Source: Circinella umbellata
Lineage: Eukaryota > Mucoromycota > Mucoromycetes > Mucorales > Lichtheimiaceae
Assembly (NCBI GenBank): GCA_025093555.1
Contig: JAIWNF010000005.1
Coordinates: 1,070,971 to 1,134,970, forward strand
DNA: 64,000 nucleotides
Direction of reading: 5' to 3'
Position numbers and translations under genes: made by a program. Below, in pieces: positions 1-11,960 of the stretch (position 1 is the first letter of the stretch; the number at the start of each line of letters is the position of its first letter). Under the pieces are notes generated by a model that saw only the letters and a program-made list of their open reading frames with translations, did not search any database and had not been told where the DNA came from.

Positions 1-679
1 CAACGCCCTGTATCACAAAAAAAGTATCAATAACTTTAGCTTAAAAAACCTCAATTCTAGCAAAGATAAAGAAAAGACAGGGATAAAAGAAATTATTTAG
101 GCAAAATCAGGCCATACAAAGTATTATTTGTGGATATGGGAAGCCAGAATACTATGTGAAACGGATAATTGGTTTTATAAATGAAGTATTCGGATTTTTG
201 TGTACTGAGGCCAATTAAGTAAAAGAATTCAAAGAAAGTTAAGCTCAAATTGCATATGTAAAAAAAAAGACCATATATAATGCAATTATTGATACATTTG
301 TATACAATGGAATATTTATATAAAAAGGAATGGGAAGTGATGCTAATAATGAAAAACAAATACATAATAATAATAATAATAATAATAAGCCATATAATAA
401 AGTCGGTAATATAATGTGGGGTAATACAATATTTATAATGTGGTAGTTACTGGTTGCTAGTAGTAATATTTATAGTGAAAATTTACATGTAATGGAATAA
501 AAAAAGGGATGCCCTCGAAAATGTTTATAATATATATAAGCGTGTATTTATAAGCTATGGAATATTAATAAAAAAAAGTCATGATGCGCGTATGAGGGAG
601 TGTGTAAAATATGAATATGCTTTCTGTAATAAATAAAATTAAAAATGCCAAAAAAAAAAAAGAAAAGAAAAAGAGGTAA
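1..679. other. AT-rich intergenic DNA, no gene seen
   Basis: No coding stretch with recognisable protein features on either strand. It holds a (TAA)n microsatellite at about 362-388 and several short A runs. The right end is the 3' flank of the minus-strand AT-hook gene. Confidence 0.6.
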
Positions 680-2505
680 TCAAGAAGTTTCCATCGGTTC
701 TGGGTCAGGTATAATATTTTGTTCTTTGGGTGACAATGCTGGTGATATAGGTGATGTACTCTTATTATCATCATCAGATACAGATGTCATTATAACATCT
801 TTATCCGACAATGCTGCCGGTGAAGGTGATTTGGTAATTGAAGAGAAAGAAGGTGAAGGTGAAGGAGAAGCCGCTTCAGTATTTTTAGCCATGGCTGCTT
901 GTGCTGCTTTTCGATTTAAAGCAGCGGTAGCTTTTGCTTTTGCTGTAGATTTTGTAGATCGTGTAGCAGTCAATTCTTTCCATACAAAACATGAATTACC
1001 AGCAATATGGGTCTTTGGTTTTCTTCCCCGTTTCTTTTTAGGCATTTGTAATACTGTATCCATGTCTGAACTCGTGAAGGCTGCCATTGATCCATCCATA
1101 ACATCATTTGCTGCATTTGATGTTAATGTATTGTTGGATGATGCTTGCGTAGCACTGGTATTATTATTGGATTCTCCACTACCATTATTACTATCAGTAG
1201 GCGCATTGACAGTCCATACCTACAAATTTCGTTTTGGATGAATATTTTTGCTTTGATACACTCTGTTACAAAAAAAAATGATTGATATCAAATACAAAAT
1301 TAAAAACTTACTGTTGGTTGCAAAAATGTAAAACCGCCTTGCCAAGCTGGTTCACGCATGTTTGGAGGACGACCTCGACGACGTTTGAGAATTGGTTCAC
1401 CAGATGCTGTAAATAATATTTGGGTTGATGGGGCTGGAAGTGATTTTTCATTATTTTTAGAGACAGTTAATGCCGGTACAGCTTTTGTACTGACCGTTGA
1501 AGTGGTTGAAGAAGACGATACTGTTCTTGAATGTGAAAGTTCTGGTTCAGGAGGTGATTGTGGTGATGAAATAATGTCATTACTGTTCATCGTAGCAGTC
1601 ATTGATGGCGATACATGACTTTTATTGTAAAGTGAAGAGCTGGAGGATGTTGGTGATGGAATTTGAGCAGGAGATGTTACTGTTGTTGCTGTGGTAGGAG
1701 TAGTAGAAAGATCATTATGATTACACTGGTTATAATGCTGATGTGTAGGAAGAGGTCGTGAAACAGTCGCAGACGACGTTACTGATATAGAAGAATGTTG
1801 GTGTTGGTATTGTTTATGTTGATGTTGGTGAGGATAATGATAAGAATGATGATATGGATGTTGTTGCATTTGCTGTTGAGATAAAGCACCCGTTGAAGAA
1901 TAAAGCTGTTGTGATTGTGGTTGAGGTGAAACGCTTGAACGATAATGTTGATGTTGTGTATTATGCTGAGGATGATGAGAATCCTTACTATTGTAATAAT
2001 TGTTATTGCTGTCATAAGGAGGCTGTGAGCTTAGTTCTTGTTGTTGTTGATTCATAGCCCAAGGAGCAACTTCTGACGGGGGTTGTTGGTGAGTTCGAAG
2101 CGGTCTTGGCGGATCCATCCCCTGAAGCGGTGGTAATGAAGCTGCATTATTATCATGATCATTTTTATTACTATTTGTGGTAGTAATAGTAGTATTTGGA
2201 ACTGGTAACGGAGATGGAGGTGACGGAGATAAAGGAGAAGGTGGATGCTGTCGAGTAGAAACATAACCAGAAGTCTTATGGCAATCAATCAATGGAAGAC
2301 CAGGACTTAAATATTTATCTTTCTGTTGATGAAATGGAAATGATATTGATGGTCGTGGCGATACAGGAGAGGCAGGCGTTAAATTTACATTTAATCCTGT
2401 TGAAGTTGTTGTTTGTTCACTATTTTCCTTTTGTTGTGGATTTGCAGGTGGAGAAGATGGATGTAATAGATGAGAAATTGGTGGTAGCGTTGGTTGTTGC
2501 ATATT
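680..2505 (-). CDS. AT-hook DNA-binding protein, two exons
   Basis: Predicted nuclear protein of about 577 residues. Exons (minus strand) are 2505-1312 and 1219-680. The intron 1311-1220 has a GTAAGT donor and TTTGTAG acceptor and is phase 0, so the frame reads through exactly. The start is the Met followed by QPTLPPISHLL, because an upstream in-frame Met would add a Leu-rich stretch that looks like 5' UTR. The first 350 residues are low complexity (Pro, Ser, Gln, His). Two AT-hook cores are visible: KRRRGRPPN near residues 374-382, just before the intron, and KKKRGRKPKT near 459-468, just after it. A patch around the junction (REPAWQGGFTF, LQPTVWTVN) and another after hook 2 (SCFVWKELTA) look conserved rather than low complexity. 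AT-hooks bind the minor groove of AT-rich DNA, so a chromatin or transcription role is inferred. I do not recognise the orthologue. Confidence 0.75.
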
Positions 2506-3940
2506 TTGATATATATATGTTTTACGAAATAATAATAATAATAATAAAATAGGATTAAACAAAAAGGAAAGAAGAAAAGAAAAAGAAAAGAAAACTAAAA
2601 AAGAAAATTATAATTTACCAGGTAAAAGAAGGAAAAAAAAGAGTTAAAAAAAAAAGAAACCCAGGATTTATACCAAATATGAAGAAAATGAGATTTCCAG
2701 ACCAGTACAGCCAAAAAGAACTACAAGAAGGATTCTATACCCAATCAAAATTAAAGTACCGTTTCCGTCTCTTCTCATACTTCTCGAGCTTTTTTTTATG
2801 GTTGTGTGCTATTGTGATGTGGTACATCCTCACTTTCTCACTATACCATTTCCCTCACTTCTTATTGCCCCCCCCCCCGAAAAATTTATCAAACACCTTC
2901 TTTTTACTTCTTTATAACTCTATCTTCCTTATTCATACTACTTATACCTTTCCAGCGCATTATTATTACTTTTGCTCACTTCGTTTATTTTGTTTGTTTA
3001 TTTATTTATCCTGAATCTCTTAATCAACGTGTACTAGATGTTTTGACATCAATGAATAATATATATATATATATATATATACAAAGAGCCACTAAATTAT
3101 TTATTGCTTTCTGAGAGAAAAGGCATCGATAGGGGCAAATGATGAAGTAGCCGTCATAATATTTCCTTTTATTCTTTTTAAATTATTTATTAAAGATTAT
3201 GTGATCAAGAAAAAAAAAGTTTATATCAATTATTTTTTATATGTATTAAAGTTTTCCAGTCAAAAGTATAATAATAATCATTTATTCAGTAGTACGCAGG
3301 AACAATTGGGAACGTAAATCATCTTTTTAAGGCAATCTTCACATGTTCAATCATGACATTTTAAAGAATGTATTTATATCGAGGCGCAAGATCATTTTAT
3401 AATCACAAAATATACAAGATATAAAAATCTACAGAAAAGTAAGAAACAATGTTGAAGCAAAACGTAAAATTACTTTTGTATTGCTTAATTGGTTAATCCA
3501 GATGTAAAATGCATCATAGTAACTTTTCTATTTGTATTATCAATCATAAATTATTTTTATGCTTTTAAGAAAAATCTCGGTAAAGACAAATTTAGAGAGA
3601 TAAAGATGATCGACAAATAATAAAAGATTTGCTATATACAAATATGTAGGTGGCGAGAAGGCTGAGTTGGGGGGCCCCATTTTAGACAAGCTGAGAGGCT
3701 GATAATCTGAGTTATACATTTTATTTATTTATTTTTTTGGTATTACCATTTAAGCCCGCAAGAGAAAAATAAACTTAAATAAGTATTTTTTGGAGTTTAT
3801 GATAAGTTGTGTTACAACTTTATATAACACAATATAAACATCGCTATATATATACATATTTCTTCTTGTCAATCTGATTTATAAAGCAGCATTATTGACA
3901 TGACTTTGCTGAAACAAAAAGGTACACACAATTTTAACAT

Positions 3941-3980
<40 letters not shown>

Positions 3981-6900
3981 AAAAACCGCATGGAGCCAAA
4001 GGAAAGTAAAGCTGTTTTATGATAATCCAATTCTGCGGCGTTTGATGTTCTATTATGATCATAAACAACATTTTTATAAACACTATGGGAACTACTATAT
4101 TTTCATTATGAATCAACAATAACAAATGAATAAAATTGTGACAGTATCTTCAAGACTTTTTTTAGTTGCCAAGACATAACAAATAATATTAGATAAATAA
4201 ATATAATCACTTAGCAACCAAAATATAATGTGAAAAATCCTGTCCATAAGAGGAGAACAAATGATCTAAAATATTGTTATATGCCGAAATCAAAGTTTTA
4301 ATACATAAAACGACCGTTTTGCCGGACAACAACAGAAAATTTATTTGGAGAAAGAGAACATCAAGAAACTGTATATGGAAGCCGACGCTTCTTTTTTTTA
4401 TATATATATATAAAAAACCAAGAGAATTTTGTCGCTTTTCTATTTTATGTGTATAATAGCTCAAATGTGTATAACATACGCTAATAAAAAAAACCACGAA
4501 TATAATGCACATGTACCCAGGACCCGGGGTTACTCATATTTTTTTAATGGAAATATAGGAAAAAATGGTTATAAAAGGGGAAATTGAAAAACGAGGCTTA
4601 TAATATGCTTCATATACAATCTCATTATTGCCTTTTTCTTTAATTTCTTTACCTTATTTGATGATATATTATCATTCAAAAGAGAAAAAGGACGATAAAA
4701 AAAAGTGTGTGTAAGTTCTTTACCTTTTTTTTTTCTTCTGGTTACTTTTCCATACTATTATTGATTCATAATATAAATATCCAAAACTCGGAGTATAATA
4801 TTTGTCACCATAAATAACAATCTCACCACACTATAATTCTGAGCGTATAATATGCCATTAGGTTGTATTCAACACATTGGTGCATATCTATATAAAGGTT
4901 TTTTTAGGAGGCAAGGCTGAACCTGACTAATTTTACCAGATTTGGAATTAAAAAGAATTCTGTGCTCGCTAGGATATACATTTTTTCTATTTTGCTCAAC
5001 TGACTTGCCATAATAAGATGTATTACACAAATGAAATATTTAGGAAAAAAAGAAAGATCAGGACAGTCTGTACGCTCTAAAATGTCACCTTAAAGGAGAA
5101 ACGGAGTTTTTGGGGGTCCTTTCTAATGATTTTTACACACTAGATCCAAGTGCCTTTTTTTTTATTCAGGCAAGTATAATTTTCATTTCTATATATACCA
5201 TATACTCGCTCTATTTTTCTCGTTTAACACTTGAATAGGTTTTTTATTACTCTTAGAAGCTATACTTTTGTTTTGTTTTTTTGTTTACTATTGAAGTGCT
5301 GATAATATTGATACTCACTTTTGTTTTTATGTGTTGAGTGAATTGAAATATTCAAAGTTTGGACTGTACAAAATAAGTATGAGCTATTATTTTGAAAACA
5401 AAATACATTTTTAATAAGCATAGTGGCCTTAAAGCCAATTCATGATAACCAAAACAATAACACGGCTATAATATATCCGAGCCAAGAAAACTTCAAACGT
5501 TATATATACGTATTTTATTTAGAAATGCATTTTTGTTGCTAAAATAGTTCCAACTTATATTTAGCCAACCAATACAAACACCAGAAATAGCAAGAATGCT
5601 GAACGATTAGTCAAACATATGAAAATAAAAGAGCCACAATAGGTATAAACAAATTGGCTAAATAGAAAGTCTATAGACCACCACTATATTGCAAATGTGG
5701 GTGCGTTTCTATTGTTACCGGATATTAATTAAGGAGAGGGTAACACACTATTTTTTTTGTTGTATACAAAAGTAGATAATAGATACGTCCATGGCTTGTA
5801 ATATCGTTTCAAATATTAATTAAACTATATACACAATATCATCTCCTATTTTTGTATGATTACTCTCTGATGATGTTCACTAGGCTTATACTATCTGTAA
5901 AATATTACCAAACAGACGTATGAAAGTATTTTCTATATAAAAAGATGCATACTATGTCTTTTATAAAGCTCCTCTAAATAATATCAAGTTTTCTTCCTTC
6001 TATTAATTTAATTGGTGTATTAGTAATCACACCATCTCAATAAATTTTACTGTTAATCTCTCCTTACTTTCTTGTATTATCTGTTTGTCTACCTTTTTTT
6101 TACATTATGACGTATTCTTTACTGTAATATTGAGTAGTAAATATCTGCATAACTTGTATTAATCCAGCATTAGAATTTTTGACAAGCGTGGAATAATAAT
6201 AATAAAAAAACTACAATAACAATAACAATGCATAATTTAAGGAGTTGTTGCTACTTTATAGCCAGCTTTTTATTATATTGTTGACTTACACGACGATAGA
6301 ATGACGTGAGATCATAAGAGCTCTTCCAAACGAGTAATAAAAGTTCCACTGTAAGCTTACAACTTTTAGCCGAGCTCTTGGAAGAACTTTATACTGAAGT
6401 GATTATTTTAAAATAGAAGATTGATATGCACCATTGACATTGACGTAAACTTGGTAAATATCTGTGTAAACTATATAATATGTAGCTAACATGCTTTTTA
6501 AAAATTAGATAGATGGCAATTCTAACTCTTGAAAATATGCTTATAAAAAGCTAAAACGATTCCGAGGCATTGGTGTAATTGAACAGCCAAAAGAAACACT
6601 CTTTGACAAAAAATAATTACAGTAATCAAATCATCGCTATTCCACCTCCCAGCGTCGTCATCAATAAGTAAAACCAATAATAATAATAGTAATAATAGAG
6701 ATAGAGATAGAGGTAGTAATAAAAGCAGTCAAAAAATACTTCTTCTACCCGCAAATTAGAGCCTTCGCATCGGTAGCAGATAATGAAAACAACATAGGCA
6801 AAGGTAAGAATAGCACCTACCAAAACCACCAAAAAAATATAATATTATCATTCTAGCCATACAGCAACATTAAACCTTTACTAGAACAGTAAAAGTAGAT

Positions 6901-7149
6901 CTAAGGCATGTATGACTCAATTATTGGCGAAGCCAAAAGGTGTTGCTTATGGGCGTGATAATGATAAAAACAAAACAGGTAGTATATAAAATAAGGGGAA
7001 ACGAAAAATAAAACATGCATCATCTGTATATATCATAGTTACTATAAAATATATGGAAACTACTTATCACGACTTCGATCTAACTTTATATATATATATG
7101 TGTGTGTGTATGTGTGTGTGTGTGCGGTTCTTCCCACCCAGTGATAACG
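2506..7149. other. Gene-poor intergenic region with microsatellites
   Basis: No convincing gene. It contains a purine-rich stretch at 2560-2660 (probable 5' flank of the AT-hook gene), a (TA)n run at 3059-3080, a C run at 2871-2878, and a 37-nt T tract at 3943-3979. An inverted repeat around GAGCTC pairs 6318-6334 with 6370-6388. Reading frames of 60-110 codons here are rich in Phe, Tyr, Ile and Lys, as expected for AT-rich noise. Confidence 0.55.
3943..3979. repeat. 37-nt poly(T) tract (poly(A) on minus)
   Basis: An uninterrupted run of 37 T. Read on the minus strand it is a poly(A) tail preceded by GGCTCCATGCGGTTTTTC, which could be the 3' end of a retroposed sequence. No coding remnant was recognised next to it. 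Confidence 0.6.
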
Positions 7150-7545
7150 TATCCTCATTCTGCTGAATGGAAGGATTATTTTGATAAACTGCAACTTGAC
7201 GAGATCAGATATGAAAACCGACTCAAGTAGTCACAACTTCCAAATAACCTTAGAGAATATACATTATTACGTATGCAAGCCAAAAATAGGTAGCTTGTAT
7301 AACGGTTTTTATATGATTTTTCTGATATTTGTGGCTCAAACACTAACAGAATATACATACAATTGGAAAGAGCTATATGGTTGCGTCCAATGTCGGCATG
7401 AAGCCCATTTTGATCCAATTGAACAAATAAATTTATTAATCATGCAGACCGTCACCAAAAATGTGCCCAGAAAAAAAGAAGACAAAAGCACATTATAACT
7501 GATCCAGAAGATGATGCTGAAGCGGAAAATCTGGAAACTAGTCTA
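7150..7545 (+). pseudogene. Decayed coding stretch, unknown family
   Basis: One plus-strand frame from 7150 reads like real protein broken by stops. It has segments such as YPHSAEWKDYFDKLQLDEI, then SQLPNNLREYTLLRMQAKN, then RFLYDFSDICGS and IQLERAIWLRPMSA. Stops follow RLK, AKNR, LV and MSA. A Lys/Arg-rich then Asp/Glu-rich segment (KKRRQK, DPEDDAEAENLE) follows near 7470-7535 in a frame that is open there. The balanced residue use (Trp, Pro, Glu, Asp) differs from the surrounding AT-rich noise. I do not recognise the family. It may be an old transposon ORF or a dead host gene. Confidence 0.35.
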
Positions 7546-7778
7546 TCTTATCACACCTGTACTCTCTCTTCTTTTTTAATTTTTTTTGTGATAGAAAACC
7601 TCAAAAATGTTCATACACTTCTATTTCTCTCTCTCTCTCTCTCTTATTTGTTCAACTGTAGTACTTGATACAAAGTGGAACCCTCAATGTGTGACTGAAA
7701 CACTTATTAATAAAAATTTATACTATAGGTTTGTATCTAGACAAAATTATTTGAAAAATTAATCATGCAGAATTTTAA

Positions 7779-7994
7779 TATGAAAGCTTTTTTGTTCATA
7801 AAGGTTGCGCCCGAATCTACAAAAGGAATCATTTCATGAGTTACTTACTCAAACGAAACTACTATCTGGCCCATTATTTAACTCTTAAAAAAGTAAAAGC
7901 TTTTGAAACTAAAGATAGACCCAAAGAAGGTTTATTTAAACAATTATCGGATATTCCTAATAATAATAAAGATAGAAAAGTGGAATTCTATTGA
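7779..7994 (+). pseudogene. Coding-like fragment, unknown family
   Basis: A 71-codon stop-to-stop frame with protein-like composition: FVHKGCARIYKRNHF, then SYLLKRNYYLAHY, then KDRPKEGLFKQLSDI, ending VEFY and a stop. The first internal Met would leave 52 residues. It lies 230 bp after the decayed stretch at 7150-7545 on the same strand and could be part of the same dead gene. No homologue is recognised. Confidence 0.3.
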
Positions 7995-8104
7995 AGTTTT
8001 AAGTGAGCTTCAGTGAAATAAAATGCAAGAAAACAAATGTGCCTCTTTTTCTGACGCTTTCATCTATTGGGATTTGTATATAGTAAAGCATTTTCGTTTT
8101 GATT

Positions 8105-8412
8105 CATAATACACATGCTATTGTTTTGGCCACAGTGTATCAACTTCAAGGTCCGTGTTTCAATTAGAAATCTGGTCTGCTAATTTTGGAAGGGGAAAAA
8201 TATAAGTGCTCTTAAATGGTCCATGAATAACAATGGATGTCTGACTTGCACCTATGATAAATGAATTTCCACTTTTCAATTCAAGCACTACAACTTAAGG
8301 TTCTATTCTAGGCAGGAAGAGGTTTTTTACATTTTGGTTTGTTTTTACTACTGCACGGTCTACCAGGACCGCGTTTCTTTGGCAGAGACACGTCGTCGTT
8401 ACCCATATTATA
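8105..8412 (-). pseudogene. Decayed ORF with AT-hook-like N-terminus
   Basis: A minus-strand frame from an ATG at 8412 gives a 32-residue piece containing PKKRGPGRP, an AT-hook-like basic motif, then Lys/Pro-rich residues and a stop. After a frame change the strand continues with VVVLELKSGNSFIIGASQ, then IVIHGPFKSTYIF and PKLADQISN, a stop, and NTDLEVDTLWPKQ. The composition suggests a dead gene, plausibly transposon-derived, but I cannot name the family. Confidence 0.3.
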
Positions 8413-10490
8413 ACAAGAGAGAAAAACTAACAAAACAAACTTAAAAATTCCATACGCGCATAAACGATCTTAGTACAAATAAGCTCAGATCGCACATAGA
8501 CGTTAAATCATGATTTCATCGGCTGAATTTGTTGCTTAACTTATAAAATGATTGGCCCCAGGTACTTCAGCACCGCCCTAATTTTCCTTCATAGATAAAG
8601 TGTCACAGTAAAATAAATAAAAAATTGTATCGCAAGAACAACACAAGTTTTGTGAGACATTTAACCGAATTGAGAAAAAAAAAGAAGGTTTTAGTGTACT
8701 TTTCATTAAAAGATTTTTAAGACTTCTCTAAAAGAATAAAAGAATAAAAAGAAACACCGGTAGATGGTCAAATGATTTATAAATAATAAAATTCACTTTT
8801 TGTCAATTAGTATTTATTATCAATAAACCTTGAACATAATAACAATATTCAACTAATTACAATATTCTTTTTGTTATCTTTTGCTATTTGAATTATCATA
8901 ATAAAATTATTGCTTGGATCGAGGTTTTCAGCCTTATAAAAATATATAAACTTAAATCGACTATTACTCATCACTTCTACATGTAAGATACCTTCTTCTT
9001 TCCGAGGAGACTAATATATATGTATATATATATATGACATGGATTATTACAAATATATAAGATAAATATTAAACTTTTTTTTTATCATAATAGCAATATT
9101 AATAAAGAAAGATCATGGTGATATGGATTTAAGCAAAAAGTACAAGAAAAATAATACGCATATAGATATAATACTACCAAGTATAAGTGAGAAAATATTC
9201 TATACTATACCATATAGCGTAAAGTATGAGTGAGACAAGAAACAATGAGTCGTGTAACCCCAATCCATTTTTTTTTTAAAAAAATACTCGAAAATTTTCG
9301 AACGGGGTTTAGAGTCATTCCATTTATTCTATATATTTTATTACAAAAGGAAATATGTAAGAAAAAATGTGCTTATAGAAACTCCAAATACGACTATTAT
9401 TATAGATTTGTGTTCTTTTTCTTGTATTATTTTAAGTCAAACATAGTACTAAATTCCCAGCTATCTGTGATTTCTATTTTCCACAAGTAGAATTAAAAGA
9501 AATGCTTACAGTACACGGCAATCATAAGGTTTTGAGACATATCCAATTATCTTCTAATCTCTTTATTATGTTTAGATTTGAATATTTATTATTTAAGTAT
9601 ACATCTATTGTAGCTCGTGTGGCATTTTTAACTGGATATTGTATTTTATAGATATCATAATCAACAATGTAATAGTTAATCACAAAAGAAACCTTGAGTT
9701 CAAAGACAAAGCCATTCGAAATTTGAATCACTTTTGGAAAGTACGATAACATAATATATAAGTACACATGTTAATAGATCTTGATAGTCAACGTAAAAGT
9801 TGGTAAACAGCTCTGGAGAAGTGAAATAGAAATCCCAAGTCTTCAAATAAAATTGCAGATGACTCTTTTCTTTGACAAATTCTCCCCTCTTTTACCTATA
9901 TCTATGTATTACATCTCACTACCCACATCCACATACTCAGTACTTATGTGCCCTGGCAGAATTAAAGCATACATCACAGTATCCTTTTTTTATATTATGT
10001 GTATTTTGTTTTAATCAGTTGGTACAGTAATGATTAGTACCAAAATACTGTAGTTAAATCATATAGTAGTACAGTAATAATAATTAAGATTGCTAAATGT
10101 TATAACCATAATGATAATACGATTAATCTATTGTTTTTATACGTGGTTCCTGAGAGAACCATTTTTCTACTAATGAAAGATTCGGAGTCAGTGGCAAGGC
10201 GTAGGGGTACGTTGAAATTTATATATTTATTAAGACGAAATTAAGTGAGCACGTGCTGATCTCAGCTTATTGCTCTCGTCAGTTCAAAGAAAAACAAAGC
10301 TCTGTCCTGAAAAACCTGCTGGTCAGCAGGAAAAAAGGGTGGGAAGGATGAAATAAAAAGGAGAGGTGCTTAGAAATAAAAGAGTCTTGTAGTGATGTAC
10401 TAGTAAATAAGTAGAAACAAAATAAAGAAGAAATCTGGTGAGGAGTGCATTCAAAGGGGTAATGAGAAGAGGTATTAGTATCAGTTTGCG
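8413..10490. other. Intergenic AT-rich DNA
   Basis: No supported gene. It has short TA-rich runs (9013-9035) and A tracts. The last 250 bp (10230-10490) are less AT-rich and may be 3' untranslated sequence of the LINE to the right. Confidence 0.5.
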
Positions 10491-10524
10491 TTTTTTTTAT
10501 TTTATTTTATTTTATTTTATTTTA
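10491..10524. repeat. (TTTTA)n simple repeat, LINE tail
   Basis: Five to six perfect TTTTA units on the plus strand, equal to (TAAAA)n on the LINE coding strand and placed at its 3' end. Confidence 0.75.
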
Positions 10525-11960
10525 TATGTATAGATAATTTATGAGGTTACTGGTGATGCGGAAAAAGGCTTGGCTGATGGTTTAATCTATTCGAGAAAAA
10601 GTTGTCCAAATTGTTGAGATGCTGATGATGATGATGTGGTGTATTGATCTGGACGACAGGTACGGTGGCATTGATGTAAAAGGTAGCATACTTTAGGCCA
10701 TACTATGTTGTAATAGCGTTGTCTGTGTAATGCAGTTGGTGGTGACTTCGGCAAGCGAATGAAAATATAAGAAATTGGATCTTTGATATTAGGAGAGATG
10801 GAAAGTACAGAATGGACATTAAAGCATTGTATTAGATGTTATTTGGATAAACGAGTGATGTTGTTGCAGTTCGGACAGGATTGTTGCTGATGATTGATAA
10901 TTCAGTCTAGTCGATAATGTATACATAATATACGTTCCGATGGTGACATTGGTATCCAAAGAATAGGGTCAATTCCTACACGGTTACGACAAGCATTCAA
11001 TAAAATGCTGTGTTTACGTTCACATCGTTTTTCATATGCTTGTTGTCGATGATGTTTAATTGCTGTTTTGATATCCGTTGTTGTAATATCCTCAGTGTCA
11101 ATTGTTATTGAGTTCCAGATGTTATTTTTCTTTACTAGGGTGTTCCACGCATTAGTCCCTTTAGAAAGAATTATATATGGTCGTAACATTGGGAACAGAG
11201 CTTCATCAGGCGTGTAATGAGATCGAAAGATGAATTTGGCTTGTAATATGGTTATGCGTTCAGTCATATATTCTAAATTTTCAAGATGGTGTATAACCGC
11301 CATAGATCAATTATTGCGCGTTCCATACAAGTTTGTTGAGCTTCTTGTAGTAACTTATTATCGTCATTTGTGAGGTTTGTGATTGCTAGACCGTATTCCA
11401 TTTTTGGTCGTAAAAATTGGCGATAGAGACGTGTACATAATAATTTTTCAAAGCATCGTGCCCGAACACCTATTGATGCTAATACATTTATCGCTGTTGT
11501 TGTTGCTGTGGTATTATGTTCTACAAGTGCTTTTGTGTGGATTAAACCAGCTTGATTAAACGGGACACCTACATATGTAAAATTATTTGTTCTTTGTATG
11601 TCGGTATCATAAAGTTTTGGTGTATAATTTGTTGGTGGTGCTGTGGTAGACATATACATGCATTTATTCGGATTCCATTGGAAACCAAGTGCAATACTAT
11701 GTTCTTCGCATGCCTTCAATGATAGAGGAATTGTTTCCCAAGTACCAATTAATGCGATATCATCTGCATATAGCAGACAGTTGATATGTAAGCCACTATA
11801 TTTCAAACTAGGTTGTTGTTGAAAATCGTCGTATTCCTCGTTAAGCCATTGTATTTCCACACCACGCAGCAGGGATGGTAGAGAGTTTATATAGTGAGAA
11901 TAAAGAATAGAGGATAAGACCGAGCCTTGTAAGCGTAGGGGTACAGCATAAATGGAACTT
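10491..11960 (-). mobile_element. 5'-truncated LINE (non-LTR retrotransposon)
   Basis: The 3' half of a non-LTR reverse transcriptase, read on the minus strand. From about 11955 the frame gives VPLRLQGSVLSSILYSHY (RT block with QG..LS), then HINCLLYADDIALIG (the YADD catalytic motif near 11770), then the thumb region to about 11280. After a frame change it gives HLENLEYMTERITILQAKF to 10902. After another frame change it gives SCPNCNNI with a downstream H/C/H pattern at 10870-10790, ending at a TAG at 10587-10589. At least two frameshifts and an internal stop kill it. A TAA stop just upstream of the RT block marks the 5' truncation. The minus-strand 3' end carries a (TAAAA)n tail at 10524-10491, as expected for target-primed insertion. 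Confidence 0.8.

Noticed and set aside
645..1241. Long plus-strand frame of 198 codons
   Set aside because: It is the antisense of the AT-hook gene exon 2. Its composition mirrors the minus-strand protein, and it lacks any recognised motif.
2679..3014. 111-codon plus-strand frame with hydrophobic runs
   Set aside because: Phe/Leu/Tyr/Ser runs derive from pyrimidine-rich DNA including a C run. There is no conserved motif, splice context or neighbour support.
6626..6832. 68-codon minus-strand frame with Tyr/Leu repeats
   Set aside because: The YYLYLYLYY block is translation of a microsatellite-like GATA/TAATAA tract. The rest is too short to support.
9230..9490. 86-codon plus-strand frame
   Set aside because: Lys/Phe/Tyr/Ile-rich, consistent with random AT-rich sequence. 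No motif.
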